Shown: piece by piece, positions 1-8,333 of the stretch
Numbering within the stretch: the stretch's first letter is position 1
Layout of the letters: each line of letters opens with the position of its first letter
Assembly (NCBI GenBank): GCA_022009755.1
Contig: CP091722.1
Location: 1,062,001-1,126,000, forward strand
Source: Oscillospiraceae bacterium
Lineage (GTDB): Bacteria; Bacillota; Clostridia; Christensenellales; QALW01
Direction of reading: 5' to 3'
Length of the DNA: 64,000 bases
Translations under genes and position numbers: made by a program
The notes under the pieces: generated by a model
Told to the model about the DNA's origin: nothing
Databases searched by the model: none
The model's input: the letters and a program-made list of their open reading frames with translations, nothing else

Positions 1-1118
1 CACTTCCCTTGCCCGGACAGCGCGCGGTTATCTCCTTGCGGATATAGCTTATAAAAAAACTCAAGATCGCCGGAATTGTTCTCCGGCTCCATAATAAACA
101 GCATACGGAAAAACAGGTTCCATTCAAAATCCTCGTTCATCACCCTGCTCAGGGTTTCCCCCCATCACCCGACAGAACCCGTCGCCGAACCTCAGCGGCC
201 GCTCCAAATGCAGGCTGTTCTGCATATCAAGGCGCATGCTCTTTATTCTGTACAGCAGGGTCACCATAACCTCCATGCTGCCCGCCTGAATGGCATCCGC
301 CCCAGTCACGCCGTTATTGAACACAAAATCGGCCAGAATCTCGCAGGGCTTGCGGAAATTCACCGTAAAGCCTATCTCCTCCGTCATTTTGTTGTACAGC
401 ATATCGTTTATGGCCTTTGCCAGTATCTGCTTTGTGGCCCCCGCCTGCATATAGCTTTCGCCGGAGTCGTGCTTCTGCATCTGCTGATATATAAGCATAA
501 GCTGCTGGTCTATCGACACCAGATTGTTGTTTATGGAAAGCATCAGCTGACGGAAAAATCGTCTATCAGCCGATAGCTGTTGTTTTTGTATACTATCTTA
601 TGCTCTATCTCCGCCCAGAACACCTTTACCAGCGATTTTATCTGCATCTCAAAGCGGAAGCTTTTCCCGTCCTGCACAATAATTCCGTCTATGCGGTATA
701 TATCTAACCCGTTGCGCTGCTTCTGCGGCTGCGGCGACATAAGCTCCAGCCCTATATCCGGCACATCCTCAAGATAACAGTATCCGTCCTTCTGCTTTGA
801 GAACATACCCTTAATGCGGGAAAAAACCTCGTCCTCATCCTTTATAAAACGGCACTCCACCCGCACCCCGACAACATCGGAAAGCTCCTGCATTATTTCT
901 TTTCCGCTTCTGTGCTTTGCATAGAGCTTTTTGCGGATTATCTTTTCCTTAAGGCTCACCGCCTCCTTAACGCGGGATACTACATTTATTACGCAGTCAT
1001 CATCAAGACGCTGCGTAAACAGCGCATTTATCCTGTTTGACGCAGCAGTATATACCTCCGCGTTTTCCGCAAGCACCGCCAGCGCCTCATCTATTGCATC
1101 GAAAGCCTCCAGCCTCAT
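1..1118 (-). CDS. RelA/SpoT-domain (p)ppGpp synthetase-like protein, 3' end outside window, two frame breaks
   Basis: The N-terminal 190 residues carry the hallmarks of a RelA/SpoT nucleotidyltransferase domain: a basic SLKEKIIRKKL stretch near residues 56-66, LSDVVGVRVECRF near 79-91, the FEMQIKSL strand and W-AEIEHKIVYK near residue 170. These small synthetases make (p)ppGpp-type alarmones from ATP and GTP/GDP in the cytosol. The start ATG at 1118 has a strong GGAGG site. The frame breaks at an A5 run (554-558); one added base gives DDFFRQLMLSINNN and runs into a conserved helical C-terminal region. It breaks again at a C6 run (158-163); removing one base continues into ETLSRVMNEDFEWNLFFRM and on past base 1. 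No HD hydrolase domain is visible. Family-level call is firm; whether the enzyme is active is not shown. Confidence 0.8.
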
Positions 1119-1188
1119 TCAATTCCTCCCCGCGGTCTTGCCGCCGCATACAATTTTCAGCCCGTGTCCGTCGTTTCACCGTTTTCCG

Positions 1189-1861
1189 TCACACCGTTTC
1201 ATCCAGCCATTCCGGGCGCATGAATATCTTTATGGGCCGCCTTTCCGCCTCATACTCCGCAGGCAGCTGCTCAAGCAGCCCCTCAAGCCCGCACACGCAC
1301 TCCACCGGTATTTTACAGCTTTCGGATAATTCCCGGCACACCTCCGCACCGAAAAGTATGTCCTCAAGCGTAGTATTCCTTGCCATGTTTGTATTGTTTA
1401 TTATTGCATCCACCTTCAGGCGCGCATTTGCTTCAATATCCCTGAGCATTACCGTCAGCTCCGGCACACCCTTGGAAAGGACGGCGCGCATTCACCACAA
1501 GGCGCACGAACACATCATCTTTTTCCAGCTGCGTCTTGTAGCATCCCAGTGCCGTCGCGCCCACCGCATCGCCCCCCACATCCACTATGACGGTGCGCGT
1601 GCGGTCGGCAAATATGCTCAGTATCTGCGCGGGAAGCGCCGGAATATCCACCGAAGTGTTGGCAAAGGTCGGGCACAGCACCTGCACCCCCGCCGCCTCC
1701 AGCATGGCCGTTTTTTCGCTTGAGCGAAAGTACGGATTCACTATATCAAGATCCACCAGCGTTGTGGGCAGCCCCTTGGCCGCACATTCAAGAGCGGTAT
1801 TTATGGATATCTCCGTTTTGCCGCTGCCGTAATTACCGCAAAAAACATTTATTCTGTGCAT
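1189..1861 (-). CDS. P-loop ATPase of the MinD/ParA/CobQ-like class, one frame break
   Basis: The N-terminus shows a Walker A loop (CGNYGSGKTEIS, residues 8-19) followed by a Walker A'-like VDLDIVNPYFR segment, and a Walker B-like VIVDVGGDA near residue 93, so this is a deviant-Walker SIMIBI-type ATPase. The specific role is not recognisable. The upstream frame ends after VVNARRPF and the downstream frame resumes at SKGVPELTVMLRDIE; the break lies at the TTT of the coding strand (AAA at 1476-1478 on the plus strand) and removing one base fuses them into one protein of about 223 residues. The start at 1861 has a GGGAGAG site. It lies upstream of the RelA/SpoT gene on the same strand, about 70 bases away, so the two may be co-transcribed. 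Confidence 0.65.
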
Positions 1862-2143
1862 ACTGTCTCTCCCATCGTTTTTGGCCCGCCGCTAAAGCTT
1901 TTTGGAAAAAACGGCGCACCGCTATTATAGCAAAAAAATTCCGCCCGGATTCCATTAAATAATAATAAATTTTTTTATTAAAGGGGTTTATTATAGAATA
2001 AAACTGTGATAAAATAAAGCATGCGGCAGCTCTACCCGTTTTTTGGCCGCATATTTTCAAAAGCAAAACGCGCCGCATTTCTTTGAGCCTGCGGCATTTC
2101 AATAACGGCGCCGGAGTCACCGTCCGGCAGAGGAGATGATAGC
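1862..2143. other. AT-rich divergent intergenic region
   Basis: This 282-base region separates the minus-strand ATPase gene from cdaA. It is very AT-rich between about 1950 and 2020 and contains several TATAAT-like stretches on both strands (for example near 1990-2015), but no promoter with a well-spaced -35 box that I would assign with confidence. No coding sequence is visible. Confidence 0.4.
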
Positions 2144-3073
2144 TTGAGCGAGTTCTTTCAAAACCTTTGGCGCTCAATAACCGTACTGTTCACCACTCAG
2201 ATAAGCATAGGCGATATCTTTGATATAGCAATAGTGTCCGTGCTTATCTACATGCTGCTGCGCGTAACAAAGCGCACGCGCGCCCAGCAGGTAATAAAGG
2301 GTCTGGGGATACTGCTCGTGCTTGCCGTTATATCCTCCTGGCTGAACCTGTCCGTTATAAACTGGATGTTCTCCACCCTGCTGCAATGGATGCTGCTTAT
2401 AATTATAATCATCTTCCAGCCGGAGCTGCGCCAGATGCTGGAGCAGCTGGGCCGCGGCAGCTTCAGCCTCCGCAAAAAGGACGGAGGCGACAACCGCAAA
2501 AAAGCGGAAAAGACCGTGGATGAAATAGTGCGCACCGCACAGAATCTCTCCAAGCGCAGGGTGGGGGCGCTTATAGTGTTTCAAATGAATTCAAAGCTGG
2601 ACGACATATGCGAAACCGGCACCGCCATAGACGCCTGCATCAGCAGCATGCTGCTGGAAAACATATTCGAGCCCAACACTCCGCTGCACGACGGCGCCGT
2701 TATAATACGGGATATGCGCGTATGCGCCGCCGGCTGCTTTCTGCCCCTTTCCGAAAATACGGGCATTGACAAAAAGCTGGGCACCCGCCACCGCGCCGCA
2801 CTGGGAATATCCGAGCGCACGGATGCCGTCGCTCTTGTCGTAAGCGAGGAAACCGGAGTTATCTCCTACACAAGAGGGGGCGCTATCCACCGCTATATCG
2901 ATTCACGCTCCTTACGCGAGCTGCTTGAGAGCCTGTTTATAAACACCTCTCAGGAAAGCGACAATTGGTTCCTGCGGCTTGAAAGCCAGCTGCGAAGCCT
3001 GCTGCACGCGGATAAGGCCGACCGCGAGCAGGAACGCAAGGCCGATCAGAGTTATTCCGACAAACGCCCTTAA
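2144..3073 (+). CDS. cdaA: diadenylate cyclase CdaA (c-di-AMP synthase)
   Basis: Makes cyclic di-AMP from two ATP, the second messenger that controls potassium and osmolyte uptake and cell-wall homeostasis in Bacillota. Three hydrophobic helices fill residues 25-95 (membrane anchor), followed by a coiled linker and the DisA_N/DAC catalytic domain with the DGA motif at residues 183-185 (PLHDGAVII) and RHR at 215-217 (GTRHRAALG). Length (309 aa) is a little above the usual 270-280 because of a charged C-terminal tail. The start is TTG at 2144, chosen because AGGAG lies at 2131-2135 and because the membrane helix begins shortly after. It is followed 18 bases later by cdaR, its usual regulator partner. 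Confidence 0.95.
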   Translation: MSEFFQNLWRSITVLFTTQISIGDIFDIAIVSVLIYMLLRVTKRTRAQQVIKGLGILLVLAVISSWLNLSVINWMFSTLLQWMLLIIIIIFQPELRQMLEQLGRGSFSLRKKDGGDNRKKAEKTVDEIVRTAQNLSKRRVGALIVFQMNSKLDDICETGTAIDACISSMLLENIFEPNTPLHDGAVIIRDMRVCAAGCFLPLSENTGIDKKLGTRHRAALGISERTDAVALVVSEETGVISYTRGGAIHRYIDSRSLRELLESLFINTSQESDNWFLRLESQLRSLLHADKADREQERKADQSYSDKRP

Positions 3074-3091
3074 AAAGGAGGAAGCCGCAAA

Positions 3092-4390
3092 ATGCCGCAT
3101 AACGAAAACGAAGATACCGTGCGCAGCACCGAAAACATAAAGCAGCACCGCAGCATAAGGGAAATTCTCCGGCATAACGCCGGTCTTAAAATACTTTCCG
3201 TTGTTTTTGCAATACTTCTGTGGTGCTATGTGGTAAGCCAAACAAACCCCATCCGCAGCATCACCTATAACGACATACAGATAAATATCACCGGAATGGG
3301 CGAGCTCACCTCGCAGCGCCTTATCCCGCTTGAAGCACTGCGCGCCAGCCTTCCCGGCGTACGCGTAACTCTCAATGTCCCCTATCGTGAGCTTTCCGGC
3401 GTCTCCAGCGCCGTGGCCGATGTTTCCCTTGATTTAAGCGGCATAACGGCCCCCGGGAAATACACCGTGCCCCTGCGCGTAAAATCCGGCAGCTCCGATA
3501 TAACCGTATCCTCCTTCAGCCCCTCCTCCGTGGAAATAGAAATCGAAGAGCTGGCCTCCGCCGTTGTGCCGGTCAGCCTGCGCACCACCGGCACCCTGCC
3601 CGACGACCTCTACAAGGGCGAAGCGTCCCTAAGCCCCGAAACTCTTCAGATAAGCGGGCCCTCCAGCTATATCTCCCGCATAATACAGGCGCAGATAACC
3701 GTTGATCTTTCCTTAATGCGCGACGGCTATGCCGCCTCAATGCAGTACGAGTATATCGACAAAAACGGCAACACCGTAAAAAGCGCAAATATCACGGCGG
3801 ATAAAGACGCCGTCCTTGTGGATATGGGCATACTGTGCAAAAAAACAGTGCCCGTGGAATATGCCGGCGGACTTAAAAATACGGATAAGCTTCTCACCGG
3901 CTATGAGCTTACGGGCATTTCTCCCGAAAACTCCGCCGTGACCGTAGTGGGCAGAGAGCAGGCCCTTAAAAACATCGACCGCATTTATATACGGGATATC
4001 GACCTCACGGGCGCCGGTCCCGAGCTTACAAGCGTAAAGGCCGAGCTTATACAGCCCGATGGCGTAACGATTTTGGAATCGCTTCAGCAGAATGTTAATA
4101 TTACCGTCAGCGAAAAGCATGTTTCCCGTCAGTACACCGTAAAAATCAGCTTTATAAATAACGCCGGAAGAGCCGTCACAGCCTCGCTGGACACGGCAAG
4201 GGTAACGGTAAGCGGCGGCTATTTCGCCCTTGAAAATATCGGCGCGGATAATATCACCGTCTTTGCCGACACCACCTCTCTTGCGCCCGGCCAGCACGAT
4301 GTACGCTTAAGCGCAATGCTTACAAACGGCAATCCGCTTGTCACCGTGGATGTTTCCCCCGAAACGGTAAGCGTACATATATCGGATTAA
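3092..4390 (+). CDS. cdaR: CdaR/YbbR-domain protein, regulator of CdaA
   Basis: One N-terminal transmembrane helix (about residues 33-50, LKILSVVFAILLWCYVV) is followed by a long extracytoplasmic region with several YbbR repeats. In Bacillus and Listeria the equivalent protein binds and tunes CdaA across the membrane. RBS AAGGAGGA lies at 3075-3082. The protein is 432 residues, in the normal range. In many Firmicutes glmM follows directly; here the operon instead ends in a terminator hairpin that has been split by an insertion sequence. Confidence 0.9.
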   Translation: MPHNENEDTVRSTENIKQHRSIREILRHNAGLKILSVVFAILLWCYVVSQTNPIRSITYNDIQINITGMGELTSQRLIPLEALRASLPGVRVTLNVPYRELSGVSSAVADVSLDLSGITAPGKYTVPLRVKSGSSDITVSSFSPSSVEIEIEELASAVVPVSLRTTGTLPDDLYKGEASLSPETLQISGPSSYISRIIQAQITVDLSLMRDGYAASMQYEYIDKNGNTVKSANITADKDAVLVDMGILCKKTVPVEYAGGLKNTDKLLTGYELTGISPENSAVTVVGREQALKNIDRIYIRDIDLTGAGPELTSVKAELIQPDGVTILESLQQNVNITVSEKHVSRQYTVKISFINNAGRAVTASLDTARVTVSGGYFALENIGADNITVFADTTSLAPGQHDVRLSAMLTNGNPLVTVDVSPETVSVHISD

Positions 4391-4440
4391 CCGCCTGTTT
4401 TTTTGAGCATTTTTCGTGTTTTTCTTCCTTTTGGCACAAA

Positions 4441-4463
4441 CAGCGCGCCGCTGCGGCGCGCTG
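4441..4463 (+). repeat. left copy of duplicated 23-bp terminator hairpin (IS target-site duplication)
   Basis: A 23-bp near-perfect palindrome (11-bp arms around a central T) ending exactly where the IS terminal repeat begins. The identical sequence, in the same orientation (central T on the plus strand), lies at 5972-5994. An inverted copy would have a central A, so the pair is a direct duplication. Confidence 0.75.
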
Positions 4464-4472
4464 CAGTCTGTC

Positions 4473-4500
4473 GAAAAAGCCCAGTTTGCTGGGCTTTTTC
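4473..4500. terminator. terminator hairpin at the left end of the IS
   Basis: An AAAAAGCCCAG / CTGGGCTTTTT hairpin with a 4-base loop immediately inside the left inverted repeat. Such a hairpin would stop read-through from cdaAR into the transposase. Confidence 0.75.
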
Positions 4501-4569
4501 GCATATATATGGTATAATAAAAGCGGTGATGAAAAATGATAGTAAAGCAGAGAGAAAAACCGCAGTCAG

Positions 4570-5947
4570 ATGGAAATATTCAGCATAGAGGAATTTGTAC
4601 CCGAGGAGCATTTGTTAAGAAAAATAGACAATGCCATAGACTTTACGCACATATACGATATAGTAGAAGAATTATACTGTGCAGATAACGGGAGACCGAG
4701 CATAGATCCTGCAGTAATATTTAAAATGGTGTTAATACAGCATCTGTACGGATTGCCGTCCCTGAGAAGAACGGTAGAAGAAATAAAGATGAATGTAGCA
4801 TACCGCTGGTTTCTGGGATATTTAATGAATGAACAAATACCGCATTTTTCAACCATAAGCTATAACTTCAAGCATAGATATACCGAAAAAACGATAGAAG
4901 AAATATTTTATTGGATATTAAACGAAATTGAGCGAGCAGGATACCTGTCGCCTGAAGCGGTATTTGTAGACGGAACACACATTAAGGCAAATGCAAACAT
5001 TAAAAAGGCTGTAAAGAAAGCAGTGCCGCAAGCTGCCAAGGTATACGAAAAACAGCTGATGGAGGAAATTAACCAAGACCGTGAGGAACACGGCAAAAAG
5101 CCGTTTAACGGACCGAAGCCGCCCGAGGAAAAGGAAGTATCCGAATCTAAAACGGATCATGAAAGCGGAGTGTTCCACAAGGGAGAACATAAGAAATGCT
5201 TTGCATATACGGCACAGACGGGCTGTGACAAAAACGGATATGTAATGGATGTTACGGTAAACCCGGGCAATGTTCATGACAGTGCAGCCTTTGATGAACT
5301 GTATAACAGACTGACAGAGAGAAATCCCGAAATTAAAGCCTTAGTAGCCGATGCGGGATACAAAACGCCTTGGATAAGCAAACGAATACTTGACGACGGC
5401 AGAATACCGGTATTACCGTACAAAAGGCCAATGGGCAAGGAAGGCTTTCCCGCCGTACGAATATGTTTATGATGAATACTTTGATTGCATTATCTGCCCG
5501 GAGAACCAAGTCTTAAGTTATGCTACAACAAACCGAGAGGGCTACAGAGAATTTAAAAGCAAGGGATATATATGCGAAAAGTGTTCGGCAAGAAATTCAT
5601 GCACGGAAAATTCCAAATCTGAAAAGACAGTAACAAAACACATATGGTCGGATTATCTTGAAACGGTCGAAGATATCCGACATACGCCGGAGTACAGAGA
5701 GCTTTACGAGCGACGGAAAGAAACCATTGAGAGAGTATTTGCCGACGCGAAAGAAAAATACGCAATGCGATATACTCCGTACAGAGGCTTGACTCAAGTC
5801 ACTAACTGGGTCAGGCTTAAATTTGCTGCCATGAACTTGAAAAAATACGCAGTACACCGGTGGAAGAGAACACACTTGTATACTGCGTTTGCTCGTTTTT
5901 CTTTGTTTTTCTTTGCTGAAAAATTTTTAATTCAAAACTCAGCTTGA
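4570..5947 (+). CDS. IS1182-family DDE transposase, one frame break
   Basis: Catalyses cut-and-paste movement of the element. The N-terminal DUF772-type region (DPAVIFKMVLIQHLYG) is followed by a DDE core: Asp in FVDGTHIKANAN, Asp in LVADAGYKT, and the acidic residue in ERVFADAKEKY. A Cys-rich CEKCSARNSC segment precedes the last block, as in this family. The frame breaks at TTTCCC (5446-5451); removing one base restores GFPPYEYVYDEYF and gives one protein of about 459 residues. IS1182 transposases are normally single-frame, so programmed frameshifting is less likely than an indel. Confidence 0.85.
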
Positions 5948-5971
5948 TTTTTGGGGTTATTCGACAGACTG

Positions 5972-6002
5972 CAGCGCGCCGCTGCGGCGCGCTGTATTTT
6001 TT
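5972..6002 (+). terminator. rho-independent terminator of cdaAR, right-hand copy
   Basis: The right copy of the 23-bp palindrome (5972-5994) is followed by TATTTTTTG, forming a standard hairpin plus T-run. Joining the left flank (…GGCACAAA) to this copy reconstructs an intact terminator directly after cdaR, which indicates that the IS landed in it. Confidence 0.75.
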
Positions 6003-6013
6003 GTAATACCCTA

Positions 6014-6042
6014 TTGACTTTTGGAATATCATCCCATATAAT
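6014..6042 (+). promoter_or_regulatory. sigma-A-type promoter for the secreted protein gene
   Basis: TTGACT (6014-6019), 17-base spacer, TATAAT (6037-6042). The predicted transcription start falls inside the left 17-bp inverted repeat. Confidence 0.8.
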
Positions 6043-6044
6043 AT

Positions 6045-6061
6045 ATTTGCAAGCGAACAGA
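6045..6061 (+). repeat. left arm of a perfect 17-bp inverted repeat
   Basis: ATTTGCAAGCGAACAGA. Its exact reverse complement lies at 6594-6610. The two arms bracket the single secreted-protein gene; both are flanked on the outside by TAT. Confidence 0.9.
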
Positions 6062-6086
6062 GTATTATGATTTGCAGGAGGTATTT

Positions 6087-6563
6087 ATGAAAATACGAAA
6101 GATATGCTATATAGCCATCATGTTGTTTCTTGTTTCACTTATACTCTCTGCCACCGCATTTGCATTTACAGAAACTTTCAGCAGCAGAGGCAATGCGGCA
6201 TATGAAACTGCCAAATACCCAATGACCGGCAAAATATGTCGTATGTACAACAACAAGGTTAAAGTTGAAATTGACCGCAATACCCCTAATCGAGACATCA
6301 GTTACAAAATGCAGTATTGGACTCCCGGTTTTCTCGGCATGTCCGGCATAGCTGACGAAATAACAATCATCGACAATAAAAGTTTAGGAAACTCCAGTTC
6401 AAACTATGTCAGCTATCTCTCTTTTCCGACAGGCACGCGCACATTTGTAGATTCTACCTATGGTGCAAACGATAAGGCAAGCATCCGTGCATTTGCAACC
6501 GGAGCCAGCAGTGCTTATAACTTCACAATCATTGATGCTAAATTTGAATTTTCAGATAACTAA
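6087..6563 (+). CDS. small secreted protein of unknown function
   Basis: Has a clear Sec signal peptide: MKIRK basic start, hydrophobic core to about residue 21, and an ATAFA-F cleavage site near residue 26. The mature part, about 133 residues, is rich in Ser/Thr/Asn/Tyr with alternating hydrophobic residues, suggesting a beta-sheet fold; it holds one cysteine. The ATG at 6087 is chosen over one 15 bases upstream because AGGAGG sits at 6076-6081 and the signal peptide starts there. The gene has its own promoter, is AT-richer than its neighbours, and is bracketed by a perfect 17-bp inverted repeat. An ABC exporter operon follows. I do not recognise the family; a secreted toxin/bacteriocin-like product is only a guess. 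Confidence 0.75.
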   Translation: MKIRKICYIAIMLFLVSLILSATAFAFTETFSSRGNAAYETAKYPMTGKICRMYNNKVKVEIDRNTPNRDISYKMQYWTPGFLGMSGIADEITIIDNKSLGNSSSNYVSYLSFPTGTRTFVDSTYGANDKASIRAFATGASSAYNFTIIDAKFEFSDN

Positions 6564-6593
6564 TTCTCCGTAACAGATAACTAAGTTTCCATA

Positions 6594-6610
6594 TCTGTTC
6601 GCTTGCAAAT
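6594..6610 (+). repeat. right arm of the 17-bp inverted repeat
   Basis: TCTGTTCGCTTGCAAAT, perfect reverse complement of 6045-6061. It overlaps the 3' arm of a small hairpin (AACAGATA…TATCTGTT, about 6573-6600) and is followed by a T-run, so it may also work as the transcript's 3' end. Confidence 0.9.
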
Positions 6611-6633
6611 TATTTTTTAACGAGGACAGCACT

Positions 6634-7227
6634 ATGGTTATGTTTCAGCCTTACATCCCCGCAATAATACTGGCCGCAATATACATAATATGGCTTATAA
6701 AGCGCCCACGCCCCTTACGCGCTCTGCCGCGCCTGCTGTTTCTTTCCGGCTGCCTGCTGCTGTTTTGCTATTATTTTATTCCCCTGCCCTTTGATGCCGC
6801 CGGCTTCCGTGCGGTTTCAGACGATATGCTGCCGTTTTTGGATGCCGTGCGGATAATTCCCTTTTCCTATGCCGTCGAATGCTTGCCGTATACCGATTAT
6901 TATTTTTCTCCCCTTATCCCCCTTTTCTGCGGCGCCGCGCTTTTGGGCTTTTCCGTAAACTCCGCCTTTAATATTCCCTTTTCTCTGCGGCGAAATGTGC
7001 GCATAGGTCTGATTATCCCCTCCTCGCTTTTTGTTTTTTATGCTCTTCTCCGCCTTATAACGGGCGCAATGCTCAAGCGCGCCGATATAACCGATATAAT
7101 ATGGTTTGCGCTTTGTTATGCCGCCGGCGCGGGAATATTCCTTGCCCTGTCCAAGCTGTATACTCTCACGCAGTATAAAAACCCGCAGCAGCAAAAAAGC
7201 AGCGGCAAAAAGGAGGACGGCAATTGA
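6634..7227 (+). CDS. multi-pass membrane protein, possibly VanZ-like
   Basis: About five hydrophobic segments (near residues 8-22, 32-50, 88-108, 122-142, 152-172) and a charged Lys-rich C-terminus. An IIPFSYAVE segment and the N-F-IPF pattern faintly recall VanZ-type proteins, but the match is too weak to name. Start ATG at 6634 follows a GAGG site. Its stop overlaps the TTG start of the next gene by one TTGA, so it is translationally coupled to the ABC permeases and probably belongs to the same transport system. Confidence 0.7.
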   Translation: MVMFQPYIPAIILAAIYIIWLIKRPRPLRALPRLLFLSGCLLLFCYYFIPLPFDAAGFRAVSDDMLPFLDAVRIIPFSYAVECLPYTDYYFSPLIPLFCGAALLGFSVNSAFNIPFSLRRNVRIGLIIPSSLFVFYALLRLITGAMLKRADITDIIWFALCYAAGAGIFLALSKLYTLTQYKNPQQQKSSGKKEDGN

Positions 7228-8333
7228 AAAAGCTCCTGCTGCTAATGCAGCTTACCCTTGCCTTTTTACGGCGCGAAGCCGCGTCGGCTGCTGTTGTTTT
7301 TGTTTCACTGGCCGTTTCCCTGGGCATATCCTTCTCCATGCTTGCCTACTGCGCCGATTATATGGGCACCTTAAGCGATATCGCCGATGACAAGGCCACC
7401 TATTCCTTTAATTTCAGCCTTCCCCCGCCGGAAGCGGATACCGCCTCCCCCGCTCCCATGGAGCTCTTTGACCGCATTTTCTTCTCCGGCAGCTTCCCCG
7501 GCGTTAAGCAGTGCTATGATACTCTCAGCTTTTATACCTATTCTCAAAATGAAGAGCCGGATGTGCTCTGGCAGCCGTATTTTGAAAACAGCTTTCGCTT
7601 AGGTACCGCTTCCTGCGCCGTTTCGCAGGGACGCTTCTTTTCGGATGACGAATATTCCGCCCCGGTCGCCGTTGTATCAAAGGAATATTTTCCTTCGGCA
7701 TCGTCGGGGAACAAAATAACTGTTTTGGGCGCCGAGGTAACCGTCATCGGCCTTTCCCAAAGCGGCTGTTTCCTTCCCTACGGCTTTATGAAAAGCCTCT
7801 CCGGGCGGGAAAAAGGCTTTGCCCCCGTTTCCTTCAGCTGCACCTTCACGCGCCCCTTTTCGCAGCAGGAGCTTGACAGCCTGCAATACCCCGCCGTTCT
7901 CAATGCGGTTTGCCGCTTTGATATAAGCGGGGCCCGTTACGCAAGAGATATTTTTCTGGCGGTGCTTGTATCCGGGGGCATACTGTTTATTATAATTCTT
8001 AACATGTTCAGCCTCTTTTGCTGCATAATAAACAAAAGCGCTCCCGCCTGCAAAGTCGCGCGGCTTTGCGGCGCGGATAAGACCTTTGTATTCTGCGGGC
8101 TTTTCCTGCCGCCCGCCATTATCACGCTGCTTGCATATCTTGCGGGGCTTGCCCTGTACGCCTCCCTTATTGATCCTCTGCTTGTTGCGCATCTGAAATA
8201 TCAGCCCCTCAGCGCGCCGTATTATGCGTGCACCTTCATTTTTACAATGCTGTTTATGTTTATCACTCTGCTGCCCGCCGTGCGCCGCATATCGGGCAAC
8301 CGCAAACCAAACGCAAGGAGGCGTAAAGCATGA
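7224..8333 (+). CDS. ABC transporter permease, FtsX/MacB type (first of pair)
   Basis: Topology is one N-terminal helix (about residues 18-40), a roughly 210-residue extracytoplasmic domain, and three C-terminal helices (about 248-268, 290-312, 336-354), the standard FtsX/MacB permease plan. Starts with TTG after AGGAGG (7211-7216). Overlaps its neighbours by 4 bases on both sides. Together with the second permease and the ATPase it should form a mechanotransmission-type ABC system, used for export or release of peptides and lipoproteins or for peptide resistance. Substrate is not evident. Confidence 0.75.
   Translation: MKKLLLLMQLTLAFLRREAASAAVVFVSLAVSLGISFSMLAYCADYMGTLSDIADDKATYSFNFSLPPPEADTASPAPMELFDRIFFSGSFPGVKQCYDTLSFYTYSQNEEPDVLWQPYFENSFRLGTASCAVSQGRFFSDDEYSAPVAVVSKEYFPSASSGNKITVLGAEVTVIGLSQSGCFLPYGFMKSLSGREKGFAPVSFSCTFTRPFSQQELDSLQYPAVLNAVCRFDISGARYARDIFLAVLVSGGILFIIILNMFSLFCCIINKSAPACKVARLCGADKTFVFCGLFLPPAIITLLAYLAGLALYASLIDPLLVAHLKYQPLSAPYYACTFIFTMLFMFITLLPAVRRISGNRKPNARRRKA

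Larger units (their letters stand above)
4464..5971 (+). mobile_element. IS1182-family insertion sequence inserted in the cdaAR terminator
   Basis: The element is 1508 bp, bounded by perfect 12-bp terminal inverted repeats (CAGTCTGTCGAA at 4464-4475 and its complement at 5960-5971), and contains one transposase gene. It is flanked by 23-bp direct copies of a palindrome, consistent with a target duplication. Composition is clearly more AT-rich than the neighbouring chromosome. Family assignment rests on the transposase sequence; the exact ends are inferred from the repeats. Confidence 0.8.

Noticed and set aside
1..1118. Two separate genes for the RelA/SpoT domain and its downstream helical part.
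   Set aside because: One base at the A5 run fuses them with no gap and there is no independent ribosome site for the second part.
5390..5947. Programmed frameshifting in the IS transposase.
   Set aside because: IS1182 transposases are single-frame, and the break looks like the many other homopolymer breaks in this contig.
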